64,000 nt of DNA from Epiperipatus broadwayi. Lineage: Eukaryota; Onychophora; Udeonychophora; Euonychophora; Peripatidae. The notes under the pieces are model-generated. The model made no database searches and was not told the origin of the DNA. It saw only the letters and a program-made list of their open reading frames with translations. Shown piece after piece: positions 22,641-36,297 of this stretch; the stretch's first letter is position 1; the number at the start of each line of letters is the position of its first letter. The translations under genes and the position numbers were made by a program. The stretch spans positions 4,784,572-4,848,571 of the forward strand of contig JAQFVV010006238.1 in NCBI GenBank assembly GCA_028023455.1, in the 5' to 3' direction.

Positions 22641-23030
22641 TGAGTGATTCACTTAGGATAACAATAAAATTTTCTGATGAAGATCATTTTGTCTGCCCTG
22701 TTGGCTAATTTTTTTTTAATATGATAGATAAAGTTTATAGAAACATGGCAGCACTTTTAAAATTGTAAATCTCACTGCATAATGTTCATGCCCATTTTCA
22801 AAATATAGCTGCAAGTTTGATGATTATTCAGTGATGGGGTATAACTGTTTATGATTCACAATACACTTTATTCTAACCCACTTATCACTTCTAGTTCCAA
22901 GAATAGAAATATTTCTTGACAATATGATTTTTTTCATAAACAAATGCAAATATTTTATCTAGTGCCATGCTTGCAATTATATTTCATTCCAATATCAGCC
23001 TTTCAAGCTAATTGAGCATGCGCCTTGGAT

Positions 23031-23640
23031 TGAAATTTTCAGACATCCATACATCTTGCAATTCAGCTATTTAACTTATCTAACTTATATATTCATATGG
23101 ACTGAACTAAGTTCAGATACACCATATATTAATAGCTTTAGCAATATAAAATCACCAAAGCCTCAATAGCAAAAAATAAATATGACAAAAAAAAATCAAA
23201 TCAGATATCACATGATCTAATTTAAACGAGCTTGTATTACAAATATTTTTTGTTGTTATTTTTTTTTAATTTTATTTTTTGCTATTAAGGCTTTGATGAT
23301 TTTATATTGCTAAATGTATTAATATTTGGTGTATCTGAACTTAGTTCAGTCTCATATGGCTATTTAAGTTAGATAGCTGGATTGGAAGACATATGGAAAA
23401 TTCAGATTTTCTACTTAATAGTTATCCATTAGATAAAGTGTTGGGCTTATCCTGGCATTTTTAATCTAATTCTTGAATATACTAGCACCTCACTGAGGAA
23501 GCCAGGAGCAAAAACTGGTCTCTGGGGTTAGGGATATTCTACAAAGCTTGTTAAGAGCTTATTTGCACGCTCTTTATATAACATTTGTAACGTAAGCTTG
23601 TTTAAATTAGGTCACGTGACATCTGACTTATTATTTGTAA
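23031..23640. mobile_element. Y-family palindromic element
   Basis: The left arm (23031-23170, with GAACTAAGTTCAGATACACC) is mirrored by the right arm (23280-23400). The right side continues through a hammerhead-like region at 23488-23527 into AAGCTTGTTAAGAGC and GGTCACGTGACATCTGACTT, which also occur in the Y copy at 44137. No ribozyme is left in the left arm. Confidence 0.7.
23488..23527 (+). ncRNA. Hammerhead-like, Y family (degenerate)
   Basis: It has the core CUGAGGA (N7 = G is tolerated), a short GC/GC stem II, AAAAAC in place of GAAAC, a shortened stem III, and UCUGGGG after it. The lost G12 argues against activity. Confidence 0.45.
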
Positions 23641-26585
23641 CTTAATAATAAACACAGAAAATTGTGTGACATCTTGTTTGGTAAAAAATGTTGAATTTGA
23701 CTTATAACGATTATATTTAACTTATATACATTTTTTATTTTTAAAAAATGTTCCTTCATGTGAAAATAAATCAATTTTTTCTGAAAATAAAAGTTTGGTT
23801 TAAAAAAATATTTATATTTTCTCTACTTTCAATATTTCAAGTCAGCTATCTAAATTACAAACTATTACTATCAATACTTTTTGCATTGTCATCAATTACT
23901 GTTGATTGTATGAATGGCATTTCCTCTGAGTCATAATTCGTCACTGATTTGGTTTTAAGAATCCTCGATGATGACTCACTTTTGCAATGATTATGGTGTT
24001 TATTTACCTGATGATTAGACATCCTATTCTTTTTATTCTATACAATATTTTCATGTGTTAAGCTAAAAATATGTGTAACTAATGATAAAACTATCCTCAA
24101 CAACTACTTACTTTTGAAATGGGGTGAAATTTTAAAAACATTTAAACAATATCTAGCTGAATATTATGCTACTTTATTAAAAAGTTTCTTAAGATGTCAG
24201 GAAATGTTATTAAGTTTTCATTCTTTATTTAAAAATAGTGCCTGGAGATAATTAGAATATTCATAAAAAGGTATATAATATTATCACTACATTTTGGATA
24301 TCAACATTGATGTGGGCTTTGTAAATTAATGTCCTAGAAGATAAAAGATTTTTGTTAGAAACAATGATCATAATCATTGGTTAAATCTAAAACCTCAAAA
24401 GGTTTAAAGGTTTTGTGGTTGTGGTAAATGGTTCTATATTATTTTTATTGTGAAGCAATCAAAGTAATAAACACAAGCCAAGTGCCTACTTTAGTATTAT
24501 CTTTAGTAATTTTAAGTAATGAATGATTATTAATAGTAATTCATTTATATTCTTATTCCTATACTGGTTTCTGCTTTTTGCCTTTATCGGTGAAGACTTG
24601 GAATTTAAAGCTATTTGCTTAATTCATAACTGCATTACTTCGAATTATGAATCGCATGTTCTCATAGTTAATGATATAAGGCAAAAACTCTACCTTTTGT
24701 TGGCCATGGGTTACTTAAACTTCTTTTAAATGGTACTGAAATAGAGAGCCGGTATGTTTGATAAGATATACCATTTAAAGAATCACATGATTTATTATTA
24801 ATATACTTAGCCAGATTTTAAAAAATGTTACAATTAGAAAAGAACTAAGCTTCCTAAACTATATACTTAATGAAATAACTGTTCAAGCAGATTAGTGTAG
24901 ATGCAAAAATCTTAGGATGTGTTGTATTTTTGGGTTTTAGCCTGAATAATAACATGACGTAAGGGTAGATGCAAGATACATGACACATTATTCCCAGATT
25001 TGAATCTTGAATTATCATTGATAAAACAAAAACCAGAAACAAATTTAGTGATGAGGACTGGATAAACTACCAGTATCTGTCAATCATTGATTGCTAAGGT
25101 AAAAAGCTGTCACTTTTCTGGATCACATTCTGACCATGATGACATTATAAAGGTAGCACTTGAAAATTTGTATAGTAAATAGTGAGGCTATCTTGTTGCA
25201 TAACTCATTTTGATTCAAAGATGGTGCTGTAGATTAGCTTTGAGAGAGAACCAGTTACTTTTTCATTGGAATGCACTGAGGTATATCAAATATGCTAATT
25301 TGGCTTAGTATGGACTCTTCAAGATCTGAACTTATACCAGAATTTAACAGTAGATGGATTAAGTATTATGATTGATATGTTTTTTAGAAGTTCACATTGA
25401 CAAGTGAAAGGACATTGCATATTGCTGAATTTCCTGAGATTTTTTTTTAAAATTCCTGGATGTGTCAATAAAAAGCTAATGATTTTATTAATTTGTTTGT
25501 ATTAATAATTGCTTATATCTCAATGCCAGATTTATAAAATCTAGCAAAAGAAACTTTGTATTACTTGTTGTTTATTTAGTATTATTTTATTGATAGTATT
25601 AGGTTTTATTTTTTTTTGAAAGCATAGAATAAGTAAAGTGAGAATCAAAATTATAATAAAGACATTTAATTGTTTTGAGTCATATGTTTTCTTGGTAATG
25701 TAGTTTTCTACCTCGTATGGGTTAATTAATGCACAAAAGTAATCATACCAATTAGAATTTGGCAATCTTGCTGCTGGAAAGAATTATAGTTAGAACTAAA
25801 GTGTGACAAAGGACTTATATTACATTAGTATTTATAAACTTAAGTTATTGGACAATAGTGGCACATAAAAATAGGTATTATCCTAAATATATTGTTAGAA
25901 AGTAATGAACAAATATACAATTTATATCCGTATATTTCTGAAGATGTCATCTTTATTCAGAGAAAACAATATGGATTCTAAATGAACTTAGAAATGAAAA
26001 TTAAATTAGTAATTTAATAACAAGTAGCTTGGAAGTTTTTGTGAAACTTGAGGTGCAAAGAAGAAAGGACATGTTTGGATTCCTTACTCTACCATTACTC
26101 TAATTTATACTAGCTAAAAATGTGAATGATTGGTCACTTAGTAGATCCCATGATGTTTGAAAACCAGAATTGATAAGTTGGTGTTTGATACAGGAACTCT
26201 TTGTCTCTACCACTATGTTAAAACTATTATGGGCTGAAACAATTTCATCTCAAATAAGATATCAAGACCACAGTGATAATATTATTTTCTAAAAAGTGTT
26301 TTATATGAACTTGGTCATGGTTGTGAGGAAGGGAGAAAAAGATTATTACCAAGACCCTCTAAAGAAGTGAAATATTTATTGCTTCCATTTTGGAAATATG
26401 TCTGAAGATAAAATATATTGGAGGCAAGGTTTTGGAGTTTTTCATAAATAAAAGTTTTCTGAAAAACAGGTTAAAAGACAGCATTGCAAAATGTCAAGTA
26501 AACAGAATAATAAACTATATATGGATGAATTTCTGATTCATGGATTGTTTTGTATAGTCAAAATCCATCTCACAATAGCTAAGTG
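23641..26585. other. AT-rich spacer
   Basis: Short frames such as 24523-24729 have hydrophobic composition typical of AT-rich chance ORFs. The stretch 25200-25300 shares a short AGAACCAGTTACTTTTTCAT-like word with 9430-9470. Nothing else was recognised. Confidence 0.4.
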
Positions 26586-26675
26586 GTATGCCAAAAAATT
26601 GTAAAGACCTAGAAAGGGACCACGTACGAGATGAGTGACTAAAATAATGAAGTTTTCTGGTATGTTAGGGAGAAT
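26586..26675 (+). mobile_element. Tiny RTE LINE fragment
   Basis: TTGTAAAGACCTAGAAAGGG followed by ACCACGTACGAGATGAGTG matches the motif before the 3' end of the RTE copies (41915-41965). It is followed by a decayed ATT-rich tail. Confidence 0.7.
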
Positions 26676-27249
26676 ATTATAATTGTTATTACTATTATGC
26701 TTATTATGATTACTATACTATTACGTTTTTTATTTTGAAACTGGAATGACAATAGTTACTTGTAAGTAGCTGCAATTGATTGAAGATGATTAATCACAAT
26801 GAATATTTTAAAAATTTATTTTCGTTTTAAAATGTAGTTCAAATTTTTAGCTGTTATCATACTAAAGAAAACTTTTTAACTTCAAAAATAAAGCTTTTCA
26901 CACAGTATCTCATTTTTTTTTTTTTTAAATATCAAATTCTAATTAAGATGAATCTTTTCTATTTTTAACAAAGCCACACATTTGTATTAAGGAGGATAAA
27001 CTTATTTTTCAAAATAAAATTCTTTGAAGTTTGATTTAATTAATAGTTGATACATCTTTTTGATAACATTAATTGTTCGATATAATTTATATCAGAAAAT
27101 TAATAATATTGAAAATAAATAAAAAGTTGCTTTGCTAGAATTTACTTTTTAAAAAAAAAAATTTTTGACTATTAATTAGAAATCTGAGAAATACACCGCT
27201 GAAGGAAAAGATAGTTGTATAATTATATAGTCGTCTTACTTACTTTTAC

Positions 27250-27560
27250 AAATGGATTTTTGAAACAAATGCAGTATCTTTATTTGGGCTGGGGATAATC
27301 TTTAAGTTAATAAATGATTAGTAGTAATCTTTAATATATTTGCATAAAGAGGTTTGTTTCAAAGTTGGGTATGCAGAAAGTTTGATGCTTATAAATCAAA
27401 CTGTAATAATTTGCTGTCTATAAATACTAAATAAACGACGAAGTCATGTGTAAGAGATTGTAATCTGAGCCTACTGGGAATGCTGGTTTAGCACGAAATG
27501 TGCATCTTGGGGATCATTTAGCTTTTTCATATCATTGCTCATATGTTTCAGGAATGTATG
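27250..27560 (+). mobile_element. Z-family element, decayed
   Basis: The sequence before the ribozyme (TTTATTTGGGCTGGGGATAA and GTGTAAGAGATTGTAATCTG) matches 4575-4760, showing a shared Z subfamily. One ribozyme region is present at 27461-27516. Confidence 0.6.
27461..27516 (+). ncRNA. Hammerhead-like, Z family
   Basis: It has stem II AUGCU/AGCAC, GAAA intact, stem III AUG/CAU followed by C and UUGG. The core reads CUGGGAA, so the CUGAUGA box is broken. Confidence 0.5.
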
Positions 27561-28245
27561 ATGAAATAGAAATTTGAAATAGATCTTATATAAATGTGAA
27601 GTTAAATTTAAATATATATGAGATGTGTGCATGAAGTTATATTATAACATGTGTTATGTATGTCTTACTTGAAAAGTGAAGTAGGTGTTTCAAAATGCCG
27701 TCTCTAGAGAGGTCTGACTTCTTTCTGTGTTGATGGATGATTGCAATATGGTAGAGGCGAAATGAAAGATAGATTAATAATAAAAAAATTAAAAATTGAA
27801 ATACAGTATTTTATTCAATAAATCTTTTAAAATTATGTGTCAATTATAATATAAAAAAATTAACTTTGTGTAATGTTTTTATTCTAGTTTTAAATTCTAA
27901 TTTATATTTTTTAGATGTATAACTTATATTTAATCAGTAAAAAAGAAGTTTGACCTAGAAATAAAATAAAAGCACAAAATAAGTTTTTATATATATATAT
28001 ATTTAATCATTGAGATAGTGTAATTTTTAAAATATTATCATAATGTCTAAATTGTAAAGAAATAATAATATTTATTTTTTTATATTCTAAATTAAAAATT
28101 GTCTAGAAAGGATTGTAAAGGATTTAATATTTTTTTTTTATTAAGAGAAATTTATTATGCCGTGCAAACCTACATTTTGCTACTACATACTATTACAGTA
28201 TAATATAAATTGTTTATTTTGTTGCATTACGTTTTCAGATGTAAA

Positions 28246-29130
28246 TCATTCAGCTTTAACGCATTTACTTCTATGTATGTAGTTGCTTCTCCGGCAGTTC
28301 ATTTCTGCAGATTTAGCAATCGTCTTCTTTATTTGAAGTTTCTCCAAGTGGCATTGACCAAATAATCTGGAGCTATTAAATTTTTCTTTTTGTTTGATTT
28401 TTTCTATGATTTTCTTTAGTTCTATTCTCTGTGGATCTACCAATTACTCAATAGTGATTTTACATCATGTTCACCATAATGCAAAGTACATGAAGATTGT
28501 AAGCCTTATCTTTGTATAAATGCCTGGTTTGATGTACCATTTAATGGGTATGAATTGCCTAAATGGGTTGTTTGTCCGTCTTGTGAGAAGTGTTGATTTT
28601 TTCTATGATTTTCTTTAGTTCTATTCCATTTGGATCTACCAATTACTCAATAGTGATTTTACATCATGTTCTCCATAATGCAAAGTACATGAAGATTGTA
28701 AGTCTTATTTTTGAATAAATGCCTGGTTTGATGCACCATTTAATGGGTATGAATTGCCTAAATGGGTTGTTTGTCCATCTTGTGAGGAGTGTTCTATGGT
28801 AATTTAATTTATTACATCTTATAAATATGTGATTGATGGACTCCTCTTCCCTGCTGCACATCTGGCACATAGGGTCTATCTTTTTTATATTTCTTAGATT
28901 TAATACTATTTTGTATTAATATTTTTTCAATTATTCAAGTTATTTTCAGCAAATAAGTATCACATTGTTCAATATATTTACATGTGTAAAATGTCCACAC
29001 AAAATGTTTTTTTGTTATAACTCTTTGCTTATATCTCCAGATAATATTATGTTTGGATATTTTCTGTATCTGTTAACTGATTTGGTAGGGATACATTTTG
29101 CAAGATAGCTAAATGGAATTTTTATACATT
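28246..29130 (-). pseudogene. LINE C-terminal region with zf-RVT motif
   Basis: The minus strand reads DPMCQMCSREEESINHIFIR then C, the CxxC, ESxxH, C pattern of the reverse-transcriptase zinc-binding domain of L1-like LINEs. It is followed by YFALWRT and two copies of VDP-(Q/N)-IELKKIIEKI. Upstream (28900-29130) only scattered frames remain. The sequence 28396-28793 is an internal direct duplication. Stops and the duplication make it inactive. Confidence 0.65.
28396..28793. repeat. Direct tandem duplication, 199 bp unit
   Basis: GATTTTTTCTATGATTTTC begins at 28396 and again at 28595. The two units are nearly identical, which implies a recent duplication inside the LINE relic. Confidence 0.9.
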
Positions 29131-29759
29131 AAATTTATCTCCTTTAAGTTGTCATTTTAATTATTTTTCAATTAGTTCATTCACACTTGTTTCTGATTGT
29201 TTAAATATATGTTATCTAAAAAAAAAAAAATAATAACAATTTAGGAACAGTAAGAGCCATCTTTTTTTAGTTATTAGTAAACAGTTATAAACAAGTGATT
29301 TAAAGTAACAAGTGATTTAAAATGAAACTGGGTTATAGTTATCATTATGTGGTTATAATTTTATACATAAATATAATCAAATCTTTCATATTTGATATGC
29401 ATTCCTTAAGAGAATTTCATGCTTTAGTTACATGACAAACTTGATAATCCATATGAGTAATTTCATTGTTTAATTAACAGCAATTAATGTTTTGCATAAA
29501 TAACAGTTATTTCTAAAGAACAAATCTCAAATTTATTACTAATGTATTTATGATTGAATTTATTTCTGATACAACTATCTAATAATCTGCAATATGTAGA
29601 TATAAATACTTATATAAGAAGAACTTCTTTGACATTTTAATGATGTATTTCTTTTGGATATATCCAAGTTTCTTTGTGATGATAACAGTTAATGCATGTG
29701 TTTTATTCAAAAATTTAATAACAAGGAAGTCCATTTAAAATGAGAACATCAAAACACTA

Positions 29760-30001
29760 TACTTTCTAGTATTTCTGAGTCCTTTCTGTCAACATATACA
29801 TTAAACTTCTCAAGAATTTTAATATTTCATAAACATTAAAATAATAGCACTATCCATCAATGAATAAAAAGTATCTTTGCACAAAATGACTTTTAATTTT
29901 ATTTGCCTTTTATTGATATTTTTAGAAATTTCATGAAAGTTAAATTTCCCAGTGAATCCAACACGATGCAGTTTTGTTACAGTTGATGTCTGCCCTCCCA
30001 A
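29760..30001 (-). pseudogene. Tc1-type transposase fragment
   Basis: The minus strand reads TSTVTKLHRVGFTGK, resembling the end of the second helix-turn-helix of Tc1 transposases (RTVRRxLHxxGFxGR). After a further frame it reads KFNVYVDRKDSE, resembling the SKFNLFGSDG segment after the first catalytic Asp. The DDE triad and inverted repeats are not recognisable. Confidence 0.5.
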
Positions 30002-30049
30002 AAACTTGTAGCATTTATATTTTCAAATAAACTTTTTTCCTCTGGAGAA

Positions 30050-30240
30050 TAAGTTTCACTCAAAGCAGACTGTCATAAGTTTGATACATCATTTAAGCTG
30101 TAGCAACTCCCCATCTACATATACAGAACAATAATAAAGATATGTGTAAGAGATTGTGATTTAGGACAACTGGTGAGTACTGGTTCAGCATTGAATCATA
30201 CATGTATTTCACATGTCTTTGGTCATATGTTTATGATTAC
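30050..30240 (+). mobile_element. Z-family fragment with decayed ribozyme
   Basis: GTGTAAGAGATTGTGATTTA is followed at 30157-30212 by CAACUGGUGAGUACUGGUU, CAGCAUUGAAUC and an AUACAUGUAU palindrome. CUGGUGA and UGAAU deviate from the hammerhead boxes. Confidence 0.5.
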
Positions 30241-30429
30241 ACTTCTCTACAAGATGTTAAAAGTGGATAAAAATCAGATCTTGCATGAGAGTGTTGTAGT
30301 GAAAAATATACTACAGAAATATGATTCATTAAGCAGCTATACCAATGTTTTTTTAAGGTTCATTTATCATAAACACTATATTTCTTATGTTTTGAAATGT
30401 CTACATCAACTAAACGTCTCATAAAACGA

Positions 30430-31821
30430 TTATTTAGGAATGATTTAAAACTTATTACTTTATCTTTATTACTAATACTATTCCTGCAAAGGATAGACTG
30501 ACATACTCTGGGGTTCAAGTTCAAGAGATTGCAGCCAGCTCTGGCTCTTAACTTCTTATCTAAGTAGTAAACTATTATTTTCTTTTTTTTTAATGCCTTT
30601 TCTTTTTACCTTTTGTGTCTGTGTGTGTGAGTCAATTCAGCAACTTTGTGGTTTTAAGGCAGTTACATTTTCTATCAGCCATTTAAAATTATGAATTATC
30701 ATTCTTAACATATGCATTGATGTTATTGTCTGTGTGTGTGGGTGGGGGGGGGTGTTTGTTTATTTATTGATCTGTATATATTTTCTGGATAACCTGGTTT
30801 TTACTTTAATAAACAGATTGTTAATAGGCTAACATATTAATAAAACATATAATCAATCCTACACTATCATGTTAATTTTTGTATTTATTAATTCAATTTA
30901 CTTTCATGCTTACATTATGTAATTATTTTGTTTTTGGATAGCCTGCACTCACATGTACACACACGTACATATATATTACTTTGTATTAAAAAAAAAATAG
31001 CAATAAAAATACATTTATTATAATCAAATGCGAAGAAGTTAGGCATTTAAGATATAAGATTTTAACGGTGTAAGATTTTAACGGTTAATATGTATAAAAT
31101 GTATAGCTTAAGAGCTAATATTTCAAATTATTTAAATGTCTACAAAAAAGAAAACATTTACATAATAGAAAAATGATTCTTGTTAGTGCTGCTCTCTTGT
31201 GTCTATTATAGGAATTATCATGTTATCTAATGTCAGTATATACACACATTATCATACATATATATATATATAATAAATAAATGAACTAGAGATGGTATAA
31301 ATTTATTTTGCTAAGCCTAGTGTGCTTATGGTGCAGAATATCATATTCATGGCTTAATTAAGTCAAATATATAAGTTGAGGTTTGGCATATCAAAATAAA
31401 CAACTTGTAAATCATTCACTCTCTTGTATTTATTTATTATCATTTTTCTTGCGTTGGTTTTGTATTAATTACATATGTGTACGTAAAAGAAAAATCTCTT
31501 TAAATCTTAAATATCAAATAAAGCGACAAATAACTGTATACACATAGGTATTATATTATAAATATTAACTGCTGTAATAGATTTGACATATATATATATA
31601 TATGTATACACACCACACCGGAATAAGGTACAATATTCGAAATACTAATGTATTACCAAAATAAATAATAGCTGTAGCCAGCTTAATGCATGACTGCCAT
31701 CCTGAGTAGTATTTGACTGTTGAAATTTTTAAATGTGTGTGTGTATATGTATTGTAATTAATAAAAAGATCATGAGTATTTTAATGACCAACAATTTCCA
31801 GAAAAGTTAAAATTTTCAGCT
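30430..31821. other. AT-rich spacer with TG/G and TA runs
   Basis: A TG-rich run ending in a G homopolymer lies at about 30728-30752, and (TA)n runs lie near 31258-31272 and 31590-31604. No gene was seen. Confidence 0.45.
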
Positions 31822-31859
31822 ACTTCCAAGCCATTAAGTAACTTCCAAGCCATTAAGTA
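31822..31859. repeat. Two 19-bp tandem copies
   Basis: ACTTCCAAGCCATTAAGTA occurs twice without a gap and identically. Confidence 0.9.
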
Positions 31860-31992
31860 AAATATAAATTTAAAGGTATAGTTGCTATAAGTTACAGTTT
31901 TGAGGTTGGTAGGATTTGGCTAGTTTAATCTTGTTTGTTCAGCCTGCTTCAATATCATCTTCCAGTTGGGTTTGAAACCAAATTTGGAACAT

Positions 31993-32255
31993 AAGGAATA
32001 AAGTGCAAACCTTTTTCTTTGTTTCATTTTTGTCAATCTAATACAATTTAATTCTGTAACTGAAATGTAACATCATGTTATATTAATCTCTACTGCTTTA
32101 ATAACTCATACTTATCCTGCAATTTAAGGAATGAAATTCAAATCCTTTCCTTTGATTCGTCTTTCGAATCTAATACAATTTATTTCTATTACTGAAATGT
32201 AACATCAGATTATACTTTTTTATATTCCATTAATAACCCATATTTTTTCTGCAGT
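31993..32255. repeat. Diverged tandem duplication, about 133 bp unit
   Basis: AAGGAATAAAGTGCAAACC (31993) and AAGGAATGAAATTCAAATCC (32126) begin two diverged units that share AATCTAATACAATTTA and ACTGAAATGTAACATCA. Confidence 0.75.
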
Positions 32256-33482
32256 CTATATCCCTTTTCTACTGCTCAAATCACTACATAATTAACATTA
32301 TTCTCTGCTAGGTCAAAATTTAGTGTTCTCTTTTTGCCTTTCAAGTGATAACAGAAATAAAACAAAATATTAATTTAAATTCAAGACAGTTAATAAGATA
32401 AAATATGTATTTACAACTGAAATATAAAGTAATAATAAAGAAAATGTTTAAATTATTGAAGAATTTAAACTAAAGACTATCATATTAATTTATTATAAAA
32501 TACGATTATAAAATTTATTGTGTTTTATCAGATTTTAAGATTTATTAGTTTAAGTTTCATTAAATCATTTGAAAGTATGTTTAAATTTTCTACTTTAATA
32601 TCTGTTTGTATAGTGTGTGGCAAAGTAATAACATGAAATAATTTGCATTTAGAATTAGAACATGAAATAGCATAAACTTTCATTTATTTCAACAAATAAG
32701 TAAATACCTGGGCAAGAGAATCAATTCTAGACATCCAAATGAAATGAATTTTTTTCATGTACTGCAGTCAGAGAAGACACGGTATAGGTTCTAGCGACAT
32801 AATGTACTTAACACAATAAAGATCCCAAAATAAATTTAAAGACCATTGAATTAAATTGATGTTTGCATATTCTTAGATTTGATTGTAAATCTATTTTATA
32901 AAAGAAACACATCCAAACACATTAATAAGATGGATCCCTGAAGAATCATTTTTAATTAAACCTGTAAACATCACCTACCTTTTATTGTATGAGTGCCAAT
33001 TTGTTTTGTTCAGATAAAATATGATAATAAAAGATTGCTGTTATTTACAGCTTTATATAAAAATGATTATTTAAGAATCTGATTTCTAAAATTAGTAGTA
33101 ACATATTCAAATTTGTTCTGTGAAATATATTTATATTCTTAATGTTTCATATTTGATATGCTATCAAATGGTTTATGTGCTCATTAAAATCATATGTATT
33201 TGATTGTAGTTTGAAGTTATGTCATTCATTATTTATTTATTATATAAATCACCTATACATAAAAAAAGATGGCAAGAATGTGTACAGAATCATTATCTGC
33301 TGAAAATATAGCACCCTAATGCTTAAATTTCCATTGTGTATTCTGGTCTAACATATGATTTGACATATGATCAATAAGACAGACAACTTTTTACATTATG
33401 ATTGATATATATATAGAATTATATTCTTTTCATTGATTTTTAGTTTGATAAAGAGTGAAAATTTTAGAGCTTTTATCCAAAT
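32256..33482. other. AT-rich spacer
   Basis: No gene or shared repeat was recognised. Confidence 0.45.
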
Positions 33483-33752
33483 AAACAGAGATAACTTTAG
33501 CTTTTGATGTTACCAGGAAACTATCAATTATTGCTAGTTGGCAATCTTCCTGAGTCTAAGTAAGTTTTTTTCATTAACCTATAATAACTCCTGTTGTGGT
33601 TTATTGGAGTAAAAGATCTCTTGTTTCAATAAACCCCAATAAAAAAGCTATTATAGGTTAATGGAAAAAACTTATTTAGCCTCAAGGGGATTGTTACTTA
33701 GTAGGAATTGATAGTTTCATGATGACATCAAAAGCCAAACTTATCTCTGTTT
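33483..33752. mobile_element. Palindromic element of 270 bp
   Basis: AAACAGAGATAACTTTAGC at the left end is mirrored at the right, and an inner pair (TTCATTAACCTATAATAACT) is mirrored too, so the whole unit folds on itself. AAAT flanks both sides, a weak TSD candidate. Both arms contain GAUGU plus GAAACUAUC, but no proper stem II, so it is not called a hammerhead. Confidence 0.7.
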
Positions 33753-35180
33753 AAATATATATTATATATTGAGACAGTTATGTGTCTCATGGCGTATGAC
33801 ATAGTAATGTATATATATTGTAATTGTGGGTTTTATAGTATACAACAACATAATAGTGTGTGCATATATATATAAAGTTGAAAGGAAAAGTAATAATAAA
33901 CACAGTCAATTTTTTTTTTGTAGATATTGTCTATATTCCACTGGAGTAATAGTGAGGAGTGAAATAATTTTGAAAATTAAAAGAAGCATGTTTTATGTTA
34001 AAATAGATCTACTGATAATTGTACAAATTCCCATATCTATTTTAGAAATCTTTTTTAAAATTAAAACTTGCATAACATTTTTGGTAGTCTACTATCTATT
34101 TTAGAAATCTTTTTTATAAATAAAGCTTGTAGATTATACTGATAAAATTCAAAGCTGCTTTTCAAATGATTAAAAGTAGATTTAAAAAATTGGTAAAGAG
34201 AGGAAAAACATTCTTCAGTTAATGAATTTTCCCCATCTCACTCTAATGATAAAAAGGGTAGATAAAAAGGTTAGAGTTGTTGGTTTTCCCAGAGTTCTTA
34301 GCTTAGTTTTCCAGAGTTATATAAAGCTACCATGAATATGAGTAATTAAAGACAGTAGCTACTACTAGTTCACTATGTTGGAGTTTAGATTCACCTAGAA
34401 GGAAGACCCATCTTCTCTTATGTTCTCTATAGGTGATATAGTATTAGATAGCTAGCCTGAAGTCTAAGTGCAGATGATTGAATAACATTTACCTGGATTA
34501 TACCTGTTCTGATGATGACACTTATCCAGAGAATCAATCAGCTTCTTAAAGAATTGGTACATGTATGCTGCTTTGTCTATATGTAAAGAATCGCAGATAA
34601 ACATACTGCACCATATTTATATAAAGTGCAGCTGGTAAGTTATTTTAAATAATTTCTTTGGAATGACATTTTAACAGTGACATATATCAAGAGAATGATG
34701 TTGTTTTAAATCATTTATTTAAAGAAAATGACATTTAAAATCTAAAATTTGAAAGTAAAACAAATAAATAATTTTAATTTGAATTAAAATTTTAAAAGTA
34801 AAGAATTGATTCGTCTCCAAAAGTATTTTTCGATTGGAAAACAAAGTAATTTACTGTAGTATTTTTTAAAAGACATTTATAATTAATTAAAAGTAATCTG
34901 TCAAATATTCAATTTATTTTTGAAATGAATGAAAAAGAAAAAAAACTTTTAATGACCATAAAAAAGAAGCTAATTAATAATTTTAATTCTTATCATCTAT
35001 ATTTTTATATACACATGTGTGAATTTTATGTATATTTTCCAAATGGAATTAATTATGACAGAAGATATTTTTAATAATTTTATTATTTTGATAAATTCAA
35101 ATATGGTATAAATGTCAGTATGCACATACATTTCTATGGTCACACCCATATATGTTAAATCAATTATTGTGTATTATAAA
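33753..35180. other. AT-rich spacer
   Basis: A short direct repeat (TCTATTTTAGAAATCTTTTT) occurs at 34038 and 34096. No gene was seen. Confidence 0.45.
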
Positions 35181-35184
35181 AAAA

Positions 35185-35540
35185 AAAAGAATTCCATTCA
35201 TATGTTAATTATTATACCACACATCTGTGTGATTATATATATGTGTTTTATGTAAACTTTGTATGAGGTATCTGTAACATTAAAATGTGATAATTTAAAA
35301 TTTATTTTATTTTTATCTGACAATCCAAATATGTTAATCAATTATTATAGTGTGCATCTGTGTGATGATATATATAATGTTTTATTAAAATATGATAACT
35401 GAAATTTGTTTTATTATTTTATGGCAAGTCAAATATGTTAATAAATTATTATACTGCATATTTGTGCAATGATATATATGTACTTCATGTAAACTCATTA
35501 TGAGGTATCATAAATCACAAGTTGATACCTTATTATTTTT
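35185..35540. repeat. Diverged minisatellite-like tandem repeat, about 3 units
   Basis: Each unit carries CAAATATGTTAAT-like, TATTATACTGCAT-like and TGTGNNATGATATATAT-like words, at about 35200, 35325 and 35435. Units vary from about 110 to 140 bp. Confidence 0.6.
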
Positions 35541-36099
35541 TATATATTAAGCAAAATCAGAAGGCTTAATTTATATGCATAGCCATATTCTCCAGACTTT
35601 AATATTATTTTTATTGTTATTAATAAACTTGTATTAAGCCTAGTGTTAGTATTTAAAATATTACATTTTTTTTATTTTAAAACTAACTTGTTCTTAATAT
35701 ATTTTAAATTTAATCTTAAGATAGATTAATTTTATTATTATGTAAAATAAAATAAAGAATATTCAGAAAGTAGTTTTCTGAACAAGGTGGTTTACAATCA
35801 TAATTGGGTTTTTTTTTAATGTATGGTCCAAGAAGTGGATTGCTCTGAATGATCTTAGCAATATAATGAGATCATTGGTAATTTTTATTATTATTTAGAT
35901 TACATTTCATTTAATTTTTTTTTAATGATATGGCCTAATTAGTATTTTAAGATTAATATTTCACATTGCTTGAATTTAATATTAAACAGTAAACAGTGGA
36001 GTCTGGCACATTAGAAATAAAATGTTTCATAAACAGTAATAAACTTAAATAAAATAGTAAAAAGAAACTTTGTGAACTTTAATCTGCATAACACATTGC

Positions 36100-36297
36100 A
36101 ATAATACATACATTGAAAACAATATGGTCCATAAGATGTAATACGGTCTTTGATAATAAAAAGTATAACTGGTTAAAAAAACTAGATAAAGATTGGAGCA
36201 AATTTTTTAATCAATGCCTAAGATACCTACCGAAGAAAATTATGGTCAAAATATGGTGTGAATGTATGCTGACACTATGTGAAGTGTGGGATTGATA
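36100..36297 (+). pseudogene. LINE C-terminal fragment
   Basis: The frame reads KTIWSIRCNTVFDNKKYNWL then KKLDKDWSKFFNQCLRYLP. The IWxIRNxxxFxNK pattern is typical of the segment after the zinc-binding domain in L1-like LINEs. No catalytic part is present and the ends are undefined. It may belong to the same lineage as 28246-29130. Confidence 0.4.

Noticed and set aside
22668-22700. CTGATGA at 22674
   Set aside because: No GAAA and no stem II follow.
24523-24729. 68-codon hydrophobic ORF
   Set aside because: Its composition is what AT-rich chance frames give, with no neighbouring splice or homology signal.
33483-33752. Hammerhead in the 270 bp palindrome
   Set aside because: GAAACUAUC is present in both arms but the preceding UUGAUGU lacks the right core and there is no stem II.
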